In this document: one piece after another, positions 42,399 to 54,399 of the stretch
Layout: every line of letters begins with the position of its first letter
Position numbering within the stretch: position 1 is the first letter of the stretch
From: Helichrysum umbraculigerum
Taxonomy: Eukaryota; Streptophyta; Magnoliopsida; Asterales; Asteraceae
Direction of reading: 5' to 3'
NCBI GenBank assembly: GCA_949592205.1
Contig: CATIUR010000018.1
Location: 839,501-903,500 of the forward strand
DNA length: 64,000 nt
Made by a program: the position numbers and the translations under genes
The notes under the pieces: model-generated
What the model was told of the DNA's origin: nothing
Seen by the model: the letters and a program-made list of their open reading frames with translations, nothing else
Databases searched by the model: none

Positions 42399-44847
42399 TG
42401 TGACACCCGTCAATTTAGGACTAAAATTTAGTGCCTAATCAAGTTTTAATACATGTAATTAGTTCTGTGTTAGGCTAATTAATGTATCAATTATTATATA
42501 TAATGTTGAATATATATCTACACAATTTTGCGGTTTGTTTAAATCGTACGAGTTTCAAATCGAATGAATTTCGATACAATAAATACGGACGTTGGTGAAC
42601 AATTTAACTAAATAACATAACGTTATTTAATGGAGCCATTATATCTCAAGAATATTATTTTGTAATATTTCAGTTTAAACAGTATCGTATAAATAACAAT
42701 TTACTTAGTTAAATTATAAACACGCGCGACAAAACAAAACGAGTTTGAGTTATAATTTATAACTACAACCTAAAGTACTTTAATAAAAATACTTCAACCA
42801 AATCATCGGGAATTAATTCGTATTTTGAAACGTATATTTAAACATATAAAATAAATATTTAACGTATAAACGATCGGGAAAACGAACACCACACGGGGCA
42901 CAATAACAGGGAACGAAAAAGTGGAGGTTAAAACCCCCACCTTCTTTTTCTTTCCTCACTCACCAACTCAATTTCTCTTTCTCTATCTCTTTTTCTCTCT
43001 AATTTAAACAACCACCAAAATCTCACCAATCTTCAAAATAAATACACGAAACGACCTCGAATCATCATAATTTTCGGAGAAAAGGAACCACCACGCAACG
43101 ATCTACAAACCTATCTTTTCGGATTTTCAATCCGACACCGCGTAAGTTTCTGACAAATTCTCGAAATCTCTTGTTTTAACTTGTTTTTACATATTTATGA
43201 GTTATATAACATGTATATGTCCAAATATATGAAGAAAACACGATTTTACAACCTAAAAATGAGTTTGATTTGGGTTTTGGGGTTAAAAATTTTGTCAGTC
43301 GAAAGTTTCTGGACTGATGTTCTTCAATGCGACACAAGCCTTGTGTCGCATACTATGTCGTATTTTGGCCGTTATGTCGCATCTTGTGTCGTACCAAACC
43401 TGTAGTGTCGTAACTCATGCGACACAATATTGTGTCGTACTCTGTGTCGCAAACTATGTCGTATTCTATACGACACAACCACTATGTCGCTATTGATTTA
43501 GCATTCCGAACCTATGCGACACAACTCTTGTGTCGTATAGGTATTATGTCGCATCTATAATGCGACACAACCGTTGTGTCGCATGACGTGTCCTTGTGTC
43601 GCATATAGTGTCGCAAAACACAGCAGATTTGCAATTTAATTCCAAGCTAAGTGTTAGACATTTGGAACTTCAAACGATTAAACAAAATAACTTCTAAGGG
43701 ACATTGAAACATGTTTTTCAAGCATAACACTTCAAACCAATATAGATATGTCGAGATTATTATTTCAGCTAAACCACCAACGGGCCGTACGCGTTTTCAA
43801 AGCATACTTCAAAAATCAAACAAGTTGTGGTAACTTGTGTCAATTCAATCAAACAAGTCGTAGTAACTTGTAACAAAACAATCAACCGAATCGTAGTAAT
43901 TTGGATATATATATAGTTGTATAACAACTACAAAGGTAGTCTTTCGAGATACCGGTACAATTAATAACAATCAAGTGTCATGAACACATTCAGGTTTCAA
44001 GTCCTTGGACATCAATTCACAACTAATTACTTCAAGTTTATTAAATTAAACACTTCAAGACTCAGGTGAGTTTCATGGCCCCATTTTCACTATTTTACAA
44101 CTAGGGGTGTGATATTACTGCTCTGTTTTGTTTTACAAGTAGAACGCAAGTACCAACCTCCAAATACTACATGAGTTTCAAGCTAATCAATTTAAAGTCC
44201 TCTATAGCATAGTCTCTAATATTTTTAGCGTGAATGTTAGTATATGATATCATATGGGATTGACCATCCTCATCCGGGTTAGCACGCACTAACCAGTCAA
44301 ACGGATGTATTAGCATTTGGGAAGACGAGTGTGGATTAGACACTCGTAGGAGGCAAAACTAGTTAGGTTTCCTTAATTGGACCTAGCGCTCAAGTTAAGC
44401 TCAGACTATGTGCTCATGGATTGTATAACTTTTATTTTGCTTAATTGCATTTTAAATTCAATATAAATCTTGCGGTTCTTACATCTATACATTGACATAC
44501 AAACCTGTGAGCTCACCAGCGTTTCGCTGACCCATTTTAGTATTTATCACAGGTACCCAGCAGTAGGTTGGCTGCTCAGGCAGGGACTTTTAGCTCGAGT
44601 CATCATACATACAACTAGAGATTTGATTGCATTATTATATTTTGTAAAAGTAATTATGCTATGTAATCTCTCAATTTCAGGAACCGAGCTAATGTAACAT
44701 TATTTTTGATGTAAACGTTTACTTTATTAATACAAGTTTGAAACGACGCATATAGTGGTCGTTCATTGTATATCTTATGTGCTTTGTATATTGATTAGTG
44801 ACACCCAAATCGAGCTTCCGCAAATCATTAAATTTGGGGGTGTCACA
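42399..44847 (+). repeat. Element B 3' LTR
   Basis: 2449 bp, partner of 22234-24684; the palindromic TGCGACACAA array is at about 43325-43625 and is unchanged between the two copies. Confidence 0.95.
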
Positions 44848-46470
44848 ATAAACTACGGTTATGAAAGAGTTTTTTTTACTGGAAACTAAGGTTTTATAGA
44901 ATTTGATACCTTCTTCGGGCAACTTATATGATGATCATGACTAGGCAATCCTCACAAGTGGGTCACTCGAATCACTCAAAGTGTTTAGGGTTTCCTACTT
45001 ACTAGTGTCAATCACTCGGATAGCCAGTCATGCAACATTCTCGTCATAGGCTTGATCAAGAATCAAATCTCCATCACTTTTGATGTGGACGATACTAACC
45101 TATCGAGATATCTTAGAAGGAATCGGGTTTTTGGTTTGAAGAGGGTGAGTGGCGAGGTGTGTGATGGTTTTCCTTGTATTTTCTTGAAGCTTTTCTTGAG
45201 AGGGTCTCTTTGAAATTCCTTGGATTTTTGAAAGGATTATATAGCCTTTTTCTTTGAATTCTTCCTTTTCTGGGCCCTTTGATTGTGCTGGCGTAATTCC
45301 TTTTGATTTCTTTCCTTGTACTTCGTGGCCTGGAAGGTTTTTAATGATGTTGGCTTTTCTTGTAGAAGGTTTTAAGAATTTGAGAGTGTCACTGAAGGTT
45401 TGTTGTATGATAAAACTTCTGTAGGTTCGGGATAAATGACAGGAGATCTTTATTGGGTGTGAGTGATGAGTGTTGAGTGGTTGGATGTTTGGTGGTGGAA
45501 AGGTGTTTTGGATTCCTTGGATGCTATCAAGATAGGTTGTACCTACGCCACGTGTGGCACTCATTGATGTGATCTCGAAATGCATTACAAGAGCAAGTTC
45601 TAATTCAAAGGCATACATCGGCACACACATGAAACGAAAAGTGAAGCATTAAAGATGAATGATAATTATGGGCTCAATCCTCACGAATCGAATGTTTTGG
45701 TTAGTATGTGCCTAGCCATGTGTTGCCTTTTTCGTCCGTATCTTATTCTAAAACAGTTTTGTTTCTTTGTTAAAACTCGTTTCTCGCTGTAATTCATAGT
45801 TTGATAGATAGGATTTCTAAAGAGCGATGTTTTTGAATCCGAAAAATTTGAAATTTTTTCCATTTTTAACCTTTTGATGAAAATATTGTTTGGCTTACGG
45901 ACAAGAGGTAAAACTTGCGGTTGTAGACCGAATATCCCACACTTAGAGGAACATTGTCCCTAATGTTCGAATCTATTTGTTGAACACCTCTTGACGAAGT
46001 ATCCCACACTTAGAGATTCTACTTATCTTTAGGTTGTTTCATAAGTGTTGTGTGGTATTAAGGATCCCACACTTAGTGTTAGAATATTTGGTGAGATAAT
46101 CAAAGCTTTAAACGGATAGAGGGTTTTGGAACGGTGTACCACTTTTGCTGTATGCGTTGTTTGCTGACTGCCAGGATTTTGCTGGTTAGCGGCTTGTAGC
46201 TTATGGCTGTCAGAATTTTCATCGTGGGGTGCGTTGCTTCCTTTGATCCGGTCTCCGATAAATAGTCATTTGGTCACACAAACATTCCACTCAATCATTT
46301 AAATAATAGCTGCTAATAAGAAAAATAAAGTGAAAGCATAATAAAATAGTAAATAGATAGATGTGATGTCGAAGCATCAATCGTACATCAATACAGACAA
46401 TAATAAAATAGAGTTTTGGTAGAAAGTAGAGAGAAGTCAGAAAGTGAAGCAATCCATTGCTCTGCTGATG
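44848..46470 (-). other. Element E 3' non-coding region
   Basis: Between B and E's env-like ORF. It contains, in reverse orientation, the same three blocks as C and D: about 44935-45100, 45590-45665 and a hairpin at 45949-45968, plus several ATCCCACACTTAG motifs (near 45934, 45991 and 46048). The open frame at 45100-45630 has no recognisable domain and overlaps conserved non-coding blocks, so I do not call it a gene. Confidence 0.65.
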
Positions 46471-46471
46471 A

Positions 46472-47005
46472 TCATGCTGCTGTAGTAGATGTGGTAGGTC
46501 CAGGAGAAGTCTCGTCTGATGAAGAGTCATCATGCTGATCGTTGGTGCCTTCGTTTGATGCATCATGGATAGCTTCTTCGTCTGGCATACCGATTGTAAA
46601 AGCTCCTTGATCTACTAGCTGATCGATTAGTGGTCCTGATGGTATTTTGAAGCTGTTGAACGGGAACATGGCTGACCCTTGGTGTGTGTTGTCTTGGAAG
46701 AGGTCTGTCTGTCTATGAGAAGAAACTGGTATAGGCATAGTAGCTGAAGGGATGATATGTCTGCCAGTCCTGGGGCTTTGAATAGTGACAGACCGTGCAG
46801 AGACTCTAGATGTCCTGCTGCCTCTCGATGTGTGTACTCTAAATGACCCAACAACTGACGGAATAGTCTGTCTAGTGACTGGGACCTGCACTGGGGTGGC
46901 TGTGGTCTAGGAATGATGATCCGAGGTGGTGTAACATGCCCACAGCCTGGCGGTGGTCGAGGTGCTGGAGTAGGGACTACAGGTGGATATATGTGCGGTG
47001 GTGCT
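46472..47005 (-). pseudogene. Element E env-like ORF, C-terminal part beyond insertion D
   Basis: Reads on from the piece at 58335-59559 after removing D and one copy of GTGCT: the frame stays open through a proline-rich run (PPHIYPPVVPTPAPRPPP), then shifts by one base near 46885 into a Ser/Thr/Arg-rich tail (VPVTRQTIPSVVGSFRVHTS) with an acidic end to 46472. No membrane segment is evident. Assignment rests on continuity with the env-like core; the tail itself matches nothing I know. Confidence 0.6.
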
Positions 47006-49410
47006 TGATCGTTTCAGGATCAGTGGGTTTTAAAATTTGTATTTGCGGGGCCTAAGTATACTCAATCACTATGGATGTACAGTGATAAGTATGACCTAGG
47101 GTCGTTCTCTGAATCAGTGTATTATGGATCTTGGACGTAGAAGACGATCTATCAAACTAGTAATGGTTTTTAAAAGATAGTTGGAGGTTTTGTTTTGTTT
47201 TTGTTATACTTAGGCAGAAAATTTAAAATAAAGCGAATAAAATAAATGTAGATAGCAGATAATCTAGAGAGGGTGTTTGCTATGATTTCGGTAGCCTTAT
47301 TGATTGGAATGATGTATGATTTATGAAAACGTGTTCTAAAGGTTTGTATTTTATTTATTTCAGGTATCTGTGGAGTAAGCACTAGCCCCCTACTGATAGA
47401 GTTCTCGATCAGTATGTCACTGGGTGACTAGGCTATCCTAATTCTGATCGGAGTAGTTTATCCAGCCCACAACACTAACCGATGAAGGTATAGTGACCCT
47501 TATCTGGGATGAAACCCTGGGTGCATGAATAAGGCGACAAACCAACTCGATGTCCGACCTTTCTTAAACCCACAATAATACCTAATTTAAGTAAAACATT
47601 TAAGACCAGGTTTATAGAGTGTGCTTGATTACTTTCTATTGATGGTTTGATGAGTCTGGGCGTTGGGTCATAATTCGGTGATTCACATAGACCGAGAACA
47701 ACGACTCTTTCCGTGATTACTACACTGTACTCCACTGAAAGTGTTTCCATTGATGAACCAAGGACCTAGTCGGTACCAGCTCTGCTGATCACAGATTTGC
47801 CGTTATTCCACAAGGCTTAGTAACTGCGGCTTTTCCTCGGCTTCCACGTATTAACTACACCGGAGGTGTTGTCGACGCTATACCGAGTAATCAGCCGTCT
47901 TATGGTACCTTACATTGCTTCATAAAGGCTAACCCAGACTACTTAACTAAGTTTGTATTTAAGCATAATATTATCCATCTATGATGTAAACCAGCCCTTA
48001 CTTTTAAGTCCCAATAAATCCCTAACTTGTCGACAGTGTAATATTCACGTTCAGGTTAGAAAACCATATTTCCACGGGCACAGTGTACTTTGCGTTCAGA
48101 GTAGAAAGCAGTATTTCCACGGCTTAGTGTACTTAGTGTTCAGTTAGAAAACTATATTTCCATAATCACGGTGTACTTTATGTTCACCGTGACGATGTAC
48201 TTAGCGTTCATTTAGAAAGCGATGTTTACACGATTTAATAAATCAGACCATGTTCATGTTTAACACAGATAACTAAGTACCCTTGATGAGGTTCGCGACG
48301 TCCCATCATTAAGGCCGTAATCACGTTTACTGGTCGAAAGGCGATTAGTTTGATAGGTTTAAAATCATAAATAGAAAGTGAATCAAAGCACTAATTTTCA
48401 TAGCATCATTCCAACCAATTTATGACTAACTACATCATAGCAAACACGCAATATCACTACTCGCTAATCATGGCAACCAATCCTAAATCTAGCATGACAA
48501 CAGTAATAACAATCATCATAATGAAATAGATAAAGGATAGATATAACCGTAAATAGAGCGTAGCTGAATACAACTTGAACGTTACACGAGCAGAACTTCT
48601 AGTACGCGCCAAGCGATATTACAATATTGCCCCTCTAACTAGCCGCTAATCTACTACTAATTATAACCTAATCTAGAGAGAGAGTAGTGAGAGAAAGTGT
48701 GTGTGAGGTGAATGGATGATTCTTGGTGGTGGATTGTTGAAAATGATGAAATGAGGCTTGTATATATAGGCAACGCACAACCGTATCCGTAGACCGTATC
48801 CAAAACTTCAAACGCACAACCGTATCGCAAACCCGAATAAAAATCAGATTTTTATCGCCTAAACGCACGATACGGTTGAGCTAGGGCAAATACGGGAGAA
48901 CTGGAGTGTATACGGTTGAGCATAGGCCATATACGGCTGAAATAGACCATATACGGTTGAGCTTAGGCCGTATACGGTCTAGCTAGGCCATATACGGTCT
49001 AGGTTTGGCAGTATACGGTCTAGACCAGGCCGTATACAGTCTAGCTCTCCCGTATGCTGATTCCTCGTTTCTTCGTTTGGGCGTAACTTCTTCATCCGAT
49101 GTCCGTTTTGAGCGTTCTTTATGTCCACGCGATCGTAATTTCCTAACAAAGAAAATGACATAAGTTAGAGGTCCTAAATAGAAGCGTAGCTTAAAATGTG
49201 CTAAAATGAGTGAACGGAAGATTCGATGATCGTTTGTGCTCTGTTTTGCTCATTTTTAGGTTATTTTTGCTGATTCTTGAAACATCGTCTATATTTTAGC
49301 CCTTATGATGAAATGTAATGTTTAAATTCATTTTTGAGTATTTTCATTAATAATCGGGCTAAAATGGTGAGATAATGGCATACAAAAACATGACTTTTTG
49401 CGTGTCATCA
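47006..49410 (-). repeat. Element D 3' LTR
   Basis: 2405 bp; on the minus strand TGATGACACG...AACGATCA. Contains an array of CCGTATAC/GTATACGG motifs at about 48780-49055, with more degenerate units than the 5' copy. Confidence 0.93.
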
Positions 49411-51811
49411 AATATCCCACACTTAGACTTTGCTTGTCCTCAAGCAAAACTCAAAATTCTCACTTGCTTTTTAGGAAAAACATTTTGAAAACACGAGTCT
49501 ATTTTGGGGGTGAGTCAAAACATATCAAAAACAACCATCTCCATACACAAGTAACATATCCTGAAAATAAGAGAAAGTAAGATATTCCTGTCAGAGGCAT
49601 AAAATGATTTTCTTAGGCATGCTTTCAATTCTCGCGATCTTGGAATGTACATGACTAGGCGATCTCACAAGGTGGTCACTCAATTCACTCAAAAGTGTTT
49701 TCGGGTTACCTATCAATCTAATAAAATGAAATCGCTCATAAGCCAGTCATGCAACATCCATCGTCATAGGCTTGCTCGAGAATCATATCTCCACCACTTA
49801 GGTGAGGACGGTGCTAGCTATCCCAGGACATTCAGAGCGGGTTGTAATGGTAGGTGAGGGTTACGGGGTATGGATAAGTGGGAATTTTAGTTGTTGTAAA
49901 GGGTTTTGCTTATCTTAGGACTTCTAAACTTTTGAAAAACATTATTTAAACAACCTTTTTAATGAAAACGGAAACGGATAACAGTACGGGAAGAAGATAG
50001 CTATTTAGACTTCTATCTTTTGAAAATACACGAGGGAATTTGTCTTTTATAAGAGCGGGAATTTTTCTCGAGAGATTTGAAGCACTTAGCTTTATTCTAT
50101 TTTCTTTTCTTTTTCTTTTGTTTCTATTTTTGGGCTTTTCTAGGGATTTTATTTTGTTTCTTTCTTTTGCCCTTTTGAAATCCTTTTCTTTCTTTCATCT
50201 TTTTCATCATTTTGATGACTTTGCATTTACTTGGTGTCAATTTTTCACACCATAAACTCTCAACTTTTGATTTTTTTATCAAGGGAACGCACGCGAGAGA
50301 TTTTGAGTAAACACCAGTATTTGTGATTTGGAGTGAAAGCAAAAAGGACATTTAAATGACATTTTCCACAAGTTTAAAATTTCTAAGATAAGATTTTTTG
50401 TGGGTGTGGAATAAATGGGTTAAGATTTAAAGGGTTTTGAAAGAAACGAACAGGTTAAGGCTCAACAGGGTTATCTAAGCGGATCATCAACACTAAAGAT
50501 GAGTGTTGGAAGGGTTTTGGGCTTGAAGAGATATGATAAAAATGGGTTAAATCCTAAGGAATGTCAAGGTCATCTAACTGCACCTATACCGCGTACGGTA
50601 CTCTACCAATGTGGTCTCGAAGTGCATACCAGGAGCAAGTTCTAATTCCGGATGCATGCATCGGCACACTCAAACAAACGAATAGTGAAGCATTAAAGAT
50701 GAATGCTTATATTGGCTCAAGATACCTCACTGCAAGTTTTTGGGTTTGTTTGTGCCTAGCCATGCGATGCCCCTCTTAGATTATCATTTTAGACCTAAGA
50801 AATTCCTATCTTATTTAATCTTAATTTCCAAAATACCCTACTCATATATGAAAATGCTCCTTCTTAAGACATTTTGACTCAAAAATTTTGAAAATTTTTA
50901 GCAAAAGTGAGTTTCTGAATAAATTGAGGAACATTTTCCGAGTTTGCTTTTGGAAACAAGAATCAAACAAGTAAACCTAAGGTATTCTATACCGCTATCC
51001 CACACTTAGAGGAACATTGTCCCTAATGTTCTCTTGAGTTGGGATTTGAGAAAAATCCCACACTTAGAGTTTGAACATATCGGAAAATGTTACTCAAGTG
51101 TTTGTTTTGGGCTGGAATCCTACACTTAATGATAAGCCGGGGATACGGCATAGACTATTTTAACGAGAATTTAAAGCTAACAATCATATCAAAAATGAGA
51201 GTGAGAACGAGAGAACTCCCCTATCAAAGCGAAGAAGGATGGAATTCTGGAAGATGCGCTGAAGAGGAGATCCTGACAGGAATTCTTCTTTAGCGGCGGC
51301 TCCATGAAGGTTTTTCGGCTTTAGCGTGCGCAGCTTACAAATAACAGCTTCGTCCTCCATCTTTAACACTTCTTTCACTCTCTTGTGAAGATATCTCGTA
51401 AGTGTGAACACGTTGGGTATATTTTTACCGACTTCTTATTATAGCTTTTTACCGAAAGTGCCTAAATCCAGAATGCGAAAAGATGTTTGCTAATTCAAAA
51501 CGAGTTTTAAGTCATGTGTTTTTAAACGAGTTTGAGTATAATGCGTGAAAGTAGCACGCAAGTACCTCAAATGCTCGAAACACATGGCTTGATAAAATTT
51601 AATTCCTATTTTCCTGGATTAGGTGGTAAAAGCTGAAGTGGTGTTTTGAAAACATTTTGATACCCAAGTGTGAAAGATAGTCAGAGATATATCACTTCTT
51701 GGAATTTAAAAACTACTACTACTAATACTAATACTAAGGATACTTATTGCACGGGTTGCCTCTCGAGAAGCGCTTCTATTTAGAGTCGAGGGATCGACTT
51801 TTCCTCTTGGA
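49411..51811 (-). other. Element D 3' non-coding region with conserved blocks
   Basis: 2.4 kb without a credible gene. Shares three blocks with C and E: about 49650-49815, the AAGCATT...AATGCTT hairpin (50688-50708) inside an ~80-base block, and the GAACATT...AATGTTC hairpin (51012-51031), plus repeated ATCCCACACTTAG motifs at 49413, 50998 and 51055. The T-rich 50090-50215 stretch gives spurious frames on both strands. Confidence 0.75.
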
Positions 51812-53554
51812 TCAGCCAGAAGAGGATCTCCCAGGACTTGGGATGTGGAATGGAAGTGTCTTGGGGTTTGGTGGGTAGAATCTCATAAAGTGTCGTGCTA
51901 TGACTTCTGTGATGTTCGGGATTCTTGCCACATGAAGAGGATAGGTATGGAAATGCTCCTCAGCAGTCCTTTGCAGGTAATAAAGATCCATTATAGCATC
52001 TTGGACTGCCTTGGAGATTGGTCCATTAGTGTCCACAAGGGTGGCTCCATCGTGCTCAAGAGTCTCACGCATCGGTCGATCTGTCCGCAGGGTGTCCATA
52101 AATCCGAAGAAGCGTAGGTGGATGTCTTCATGAGTGGCACTGCTGATGTCCTGCCCAAGTTCTTCGATGGATCTGAGTATGCCTTGGATCAGCTATTTCT
52201 GATGGTCGGTATACGTGAGCTCTGGTTTCAGGAAGATGTTAATCATCCTGTTGTAAACCTCACGTAACCCATTATGGAATAGCTGCCTGGGCTGCTCCCA
52301 TAGGATAGAACCGAAAATGTCTTTAAGTCGTTCAGAGACGAAATATGCAACGTTAACCGTCAAACCTTCTGGAACAGAGGAAGGGATGGCATGTGCTCTC
52401 TCGTCAGAACTGACTTGATCTAACTTTTCAATGATTATCTGGGCGTGATGCTCGATAGTGCAGCTAATGAAAAACCTGTGTGGTGAGGACTCGTCAATGT
52501 GATCATTATCGGCCATAGAATCTAGAAGTCCTTTGAGATCCGCCATTAGCTAAACATCTACTTCGTCTTCAGGGTTTCCAGTAGCATAATCCATTTTGTG
52601 TCTGAAATTTTGGAGAAACTCCATCTGTTGGCATGAATATGGAAATGCGGACCTGATAAATGCTTGATACACCAAGCCATACGTGGTCTTCTGTGTTTCA
52701 TAGAATTCTTCTTCATAAGGGGAAGGATCATCATTGTCTGATGACTCTCCTGCGAGGTCGTTGGCGAAGGCGTTGATGCGACTAATCAGATGTTGCGGAC
52801 TCAGGTAGGAGTTGGCACGATAAACCTCATATTCAGTCTCAATGTCCTCAATAGCATCTCTCTGACGTTGCGTGTAGTCGATAGTAGAAGTATGTATAAT
52901 CGCAATCAGAGTTTGGAAATCCTCTCCGTGTTCTTCAATAGCGCTAAGCATTTCTTCTGGTTCAGACACGATCGGGATTTCGGTATTTCCTGTAGTAGGA
53001 GGAGGGATTATTGGAGTGAGGTGAAGGCGAATGGAGCAGGTATCGATCGGAACATCAATGAAAACGATATTGTCCTCGTCACTCTCGGTCGCTGAAGTGT
53101 CTGGAAACTCAACAACGTCGGTGAGTGGCTGAGCCTCGTCGGTGATCTGTGATACTGGCTGGGAAGAGTCCATCTCGATATCCCTCTCGTCCTGAGAATC
53201 GGAATCGTCGCTTGATCCAGAAGTACCTCCAAGCTCGAAATGTGATCGAGGCTCGGATGAGTCAAGGGGTGGAATCCCTCGAGGAGGTATATGTGGTTTG
53301 AGTAGAGACTCATCATACAGGGAGTGGTCAATCGAAAGTTCCTCTGAGTCACTCTCCGGTAGAGGGATGAAGTTCAAAGCATAGTCTATCTGCATGATTT
53401 CTGCGGTCGGAGGGTGTGTCTCAGGAATGTGTGGCGGTGTAGCTTCCTCTGGCTCTTCTTCCTCTTCTTCTATCTCCTCTTCTTCTTCCTCTATCTCCTC
53501 TTCTATCTCTTCTTCCTCAGTGTTGGAAGTAATCGTGATGGGCTCGTCAGACAT
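51812..53554 (-). pseudogene. Element D X region: acidic unknown protein replacing pol
   Basis: One frame of ~580 codons with TAG at 52550-52552 and 52193-52195. It begins with a Glu-rich run (EEEEIEEEIEEEEEEIEE), has a disordered acidic segment of ~200 residues, then helical segments: VYQAFIRSAFPYSCQQME, IIIEKLD, IPSSVPEGLTVNVAYFVSER, LKDIF, VYNRMINIFLKPELTYTDHQ, ending FYPPNPKTLPFHIPSP. The protease frame runs into it through one frameshift near 53655, so in its ancestor X was the C-terminal part of a gag-PR-X polyprotein. No polymerase, RNase H, integrase, zinc finger or membrane segment. A similar pattern is seen at 60264-61439. Function unknown. Confidence 0.7.
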
Positions 53555-54345
53555 AGCGGTGTCTGGTTCAGAATCATCATCCGTGGTAACTCTTCCTGTC
53601 GAAATCGCACATATCTCCGCATGTTCTGTGAAAGACTGATCAACTTGATCGATCGTAAGGTGATAGTTTCTCCATGAGATCTAAGACTGATAGTCTGAGA
53701 GTAAACATCTATGATAGTGCGTGCGGTGTTCAAGAATGGTCTTCCTAAGATGATCGGGATATGGACATCTTCCTGAATGTCCATCACTACAAAGTCTGTG
53801 GGAAATAAGAACTTATCAACTTGAACCATGATGTTCTCAGCTATTCCTTTAGGGTGTCTAATGGATTGGTCAGCTAGCTGGACACTCATGTTAGTCGGTT
53901 TAAGGGGTCCTAATTCCAATCTAGTGTAAAGTGAATAGGGCATCAGGTTGATACTGGCTCCTAGGTCGGCTAGAGAGTGTATCATGCCCGAGTGATAGAT
54001 CGAACATGGTAGGGTAAAACGTCCAGTATCACCTAATTTCTCAGGGATAGAGTTCTTTATAAGAGCTGAACATTCCGCGTTCAGTGGGACATTGGGTACT
54101 TCGGGTACCTTATCTTTGGTTGCCAAGAGTTTTAGGATGTATTTTGAACTGGAAGGGGTTCGGGACACGGTGTCCAAGAACTTTCCATCGAGATGGAAGC
54201 CGTTAGCCTTATAGGCTTTCTTAAGATGGCCGGGAAATGGGATGCGCACTTCCCTTTGTGGTGTAGGGACAGACGGGGACTCTTCCTTCACCGGAGAAGG
54301 AGTGGGAGGTTGGCTCGGTGCCACCTTCTTGTCTGTAGCACTCAT
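53503..54345 (-). pseudogene. Element D protease region
   Basis: Follows gag in the same frame after TAG codons at 54400 and 54373. Residues ~30-45 read RIPFPGHLKKAY as in C; the aspartic protease shows LGDTGRFTLPC, LADLGASINLMPYSLY (~residue 128) and IILGRPFLNTA. The last ~40 residues are out of frame with the natural continuation, which lies one base shifted and runs into X. Athila-type protease; DLGAS in place of DTG/DSG is normal for the group. Confidence 0.88.
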
Positions 54346-54399
54346 CTTTTTGGCCTCTTCTATGTGTGGGTTCTATACCGTGTTACTAGGGAGATTACC

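Larger units (their letters stand above)
22234..44847 (+). mobile_element. Element B: Tekay-type chromovirus with intact gag-pol, interrupted by C
   Basis: LTRs 22234-24684 and 42399-44847, target duplication ATAAA (22229-22233, 44848-44852), initiator tRNA-Met primer site, leader with an extra 164-aa ORF, one open gag-pol frame, polypurine tract. Without the 12.1-kb insertion C the element is about 10.5 kb. LTRs differ at about 14 bases plus one 2-bp indel by my count (~0.6%). The proteins look functional, but C separates the 5' LTR and primer site from the coding region, so this copy is unlikely to be transcribed as a normal genomic RNA. Confidence 0.95.

Noticed and set aside
45100..45630. 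A 176-codon minus-strand open frame in E's 3' region
   Set aside because: It overlaps blocks conserved as non-coding DNA in C and D, where the frame is not kept, and shows no recognisable domain.
53394..53677. Plus-strand Ser-rich and Phe/Leu-rich open frames opposite D's X region
   Set aside because: They are the complement of the Glu-rich run of X (GAG/GAA repeats read as CTC/TTC); no independent gene.
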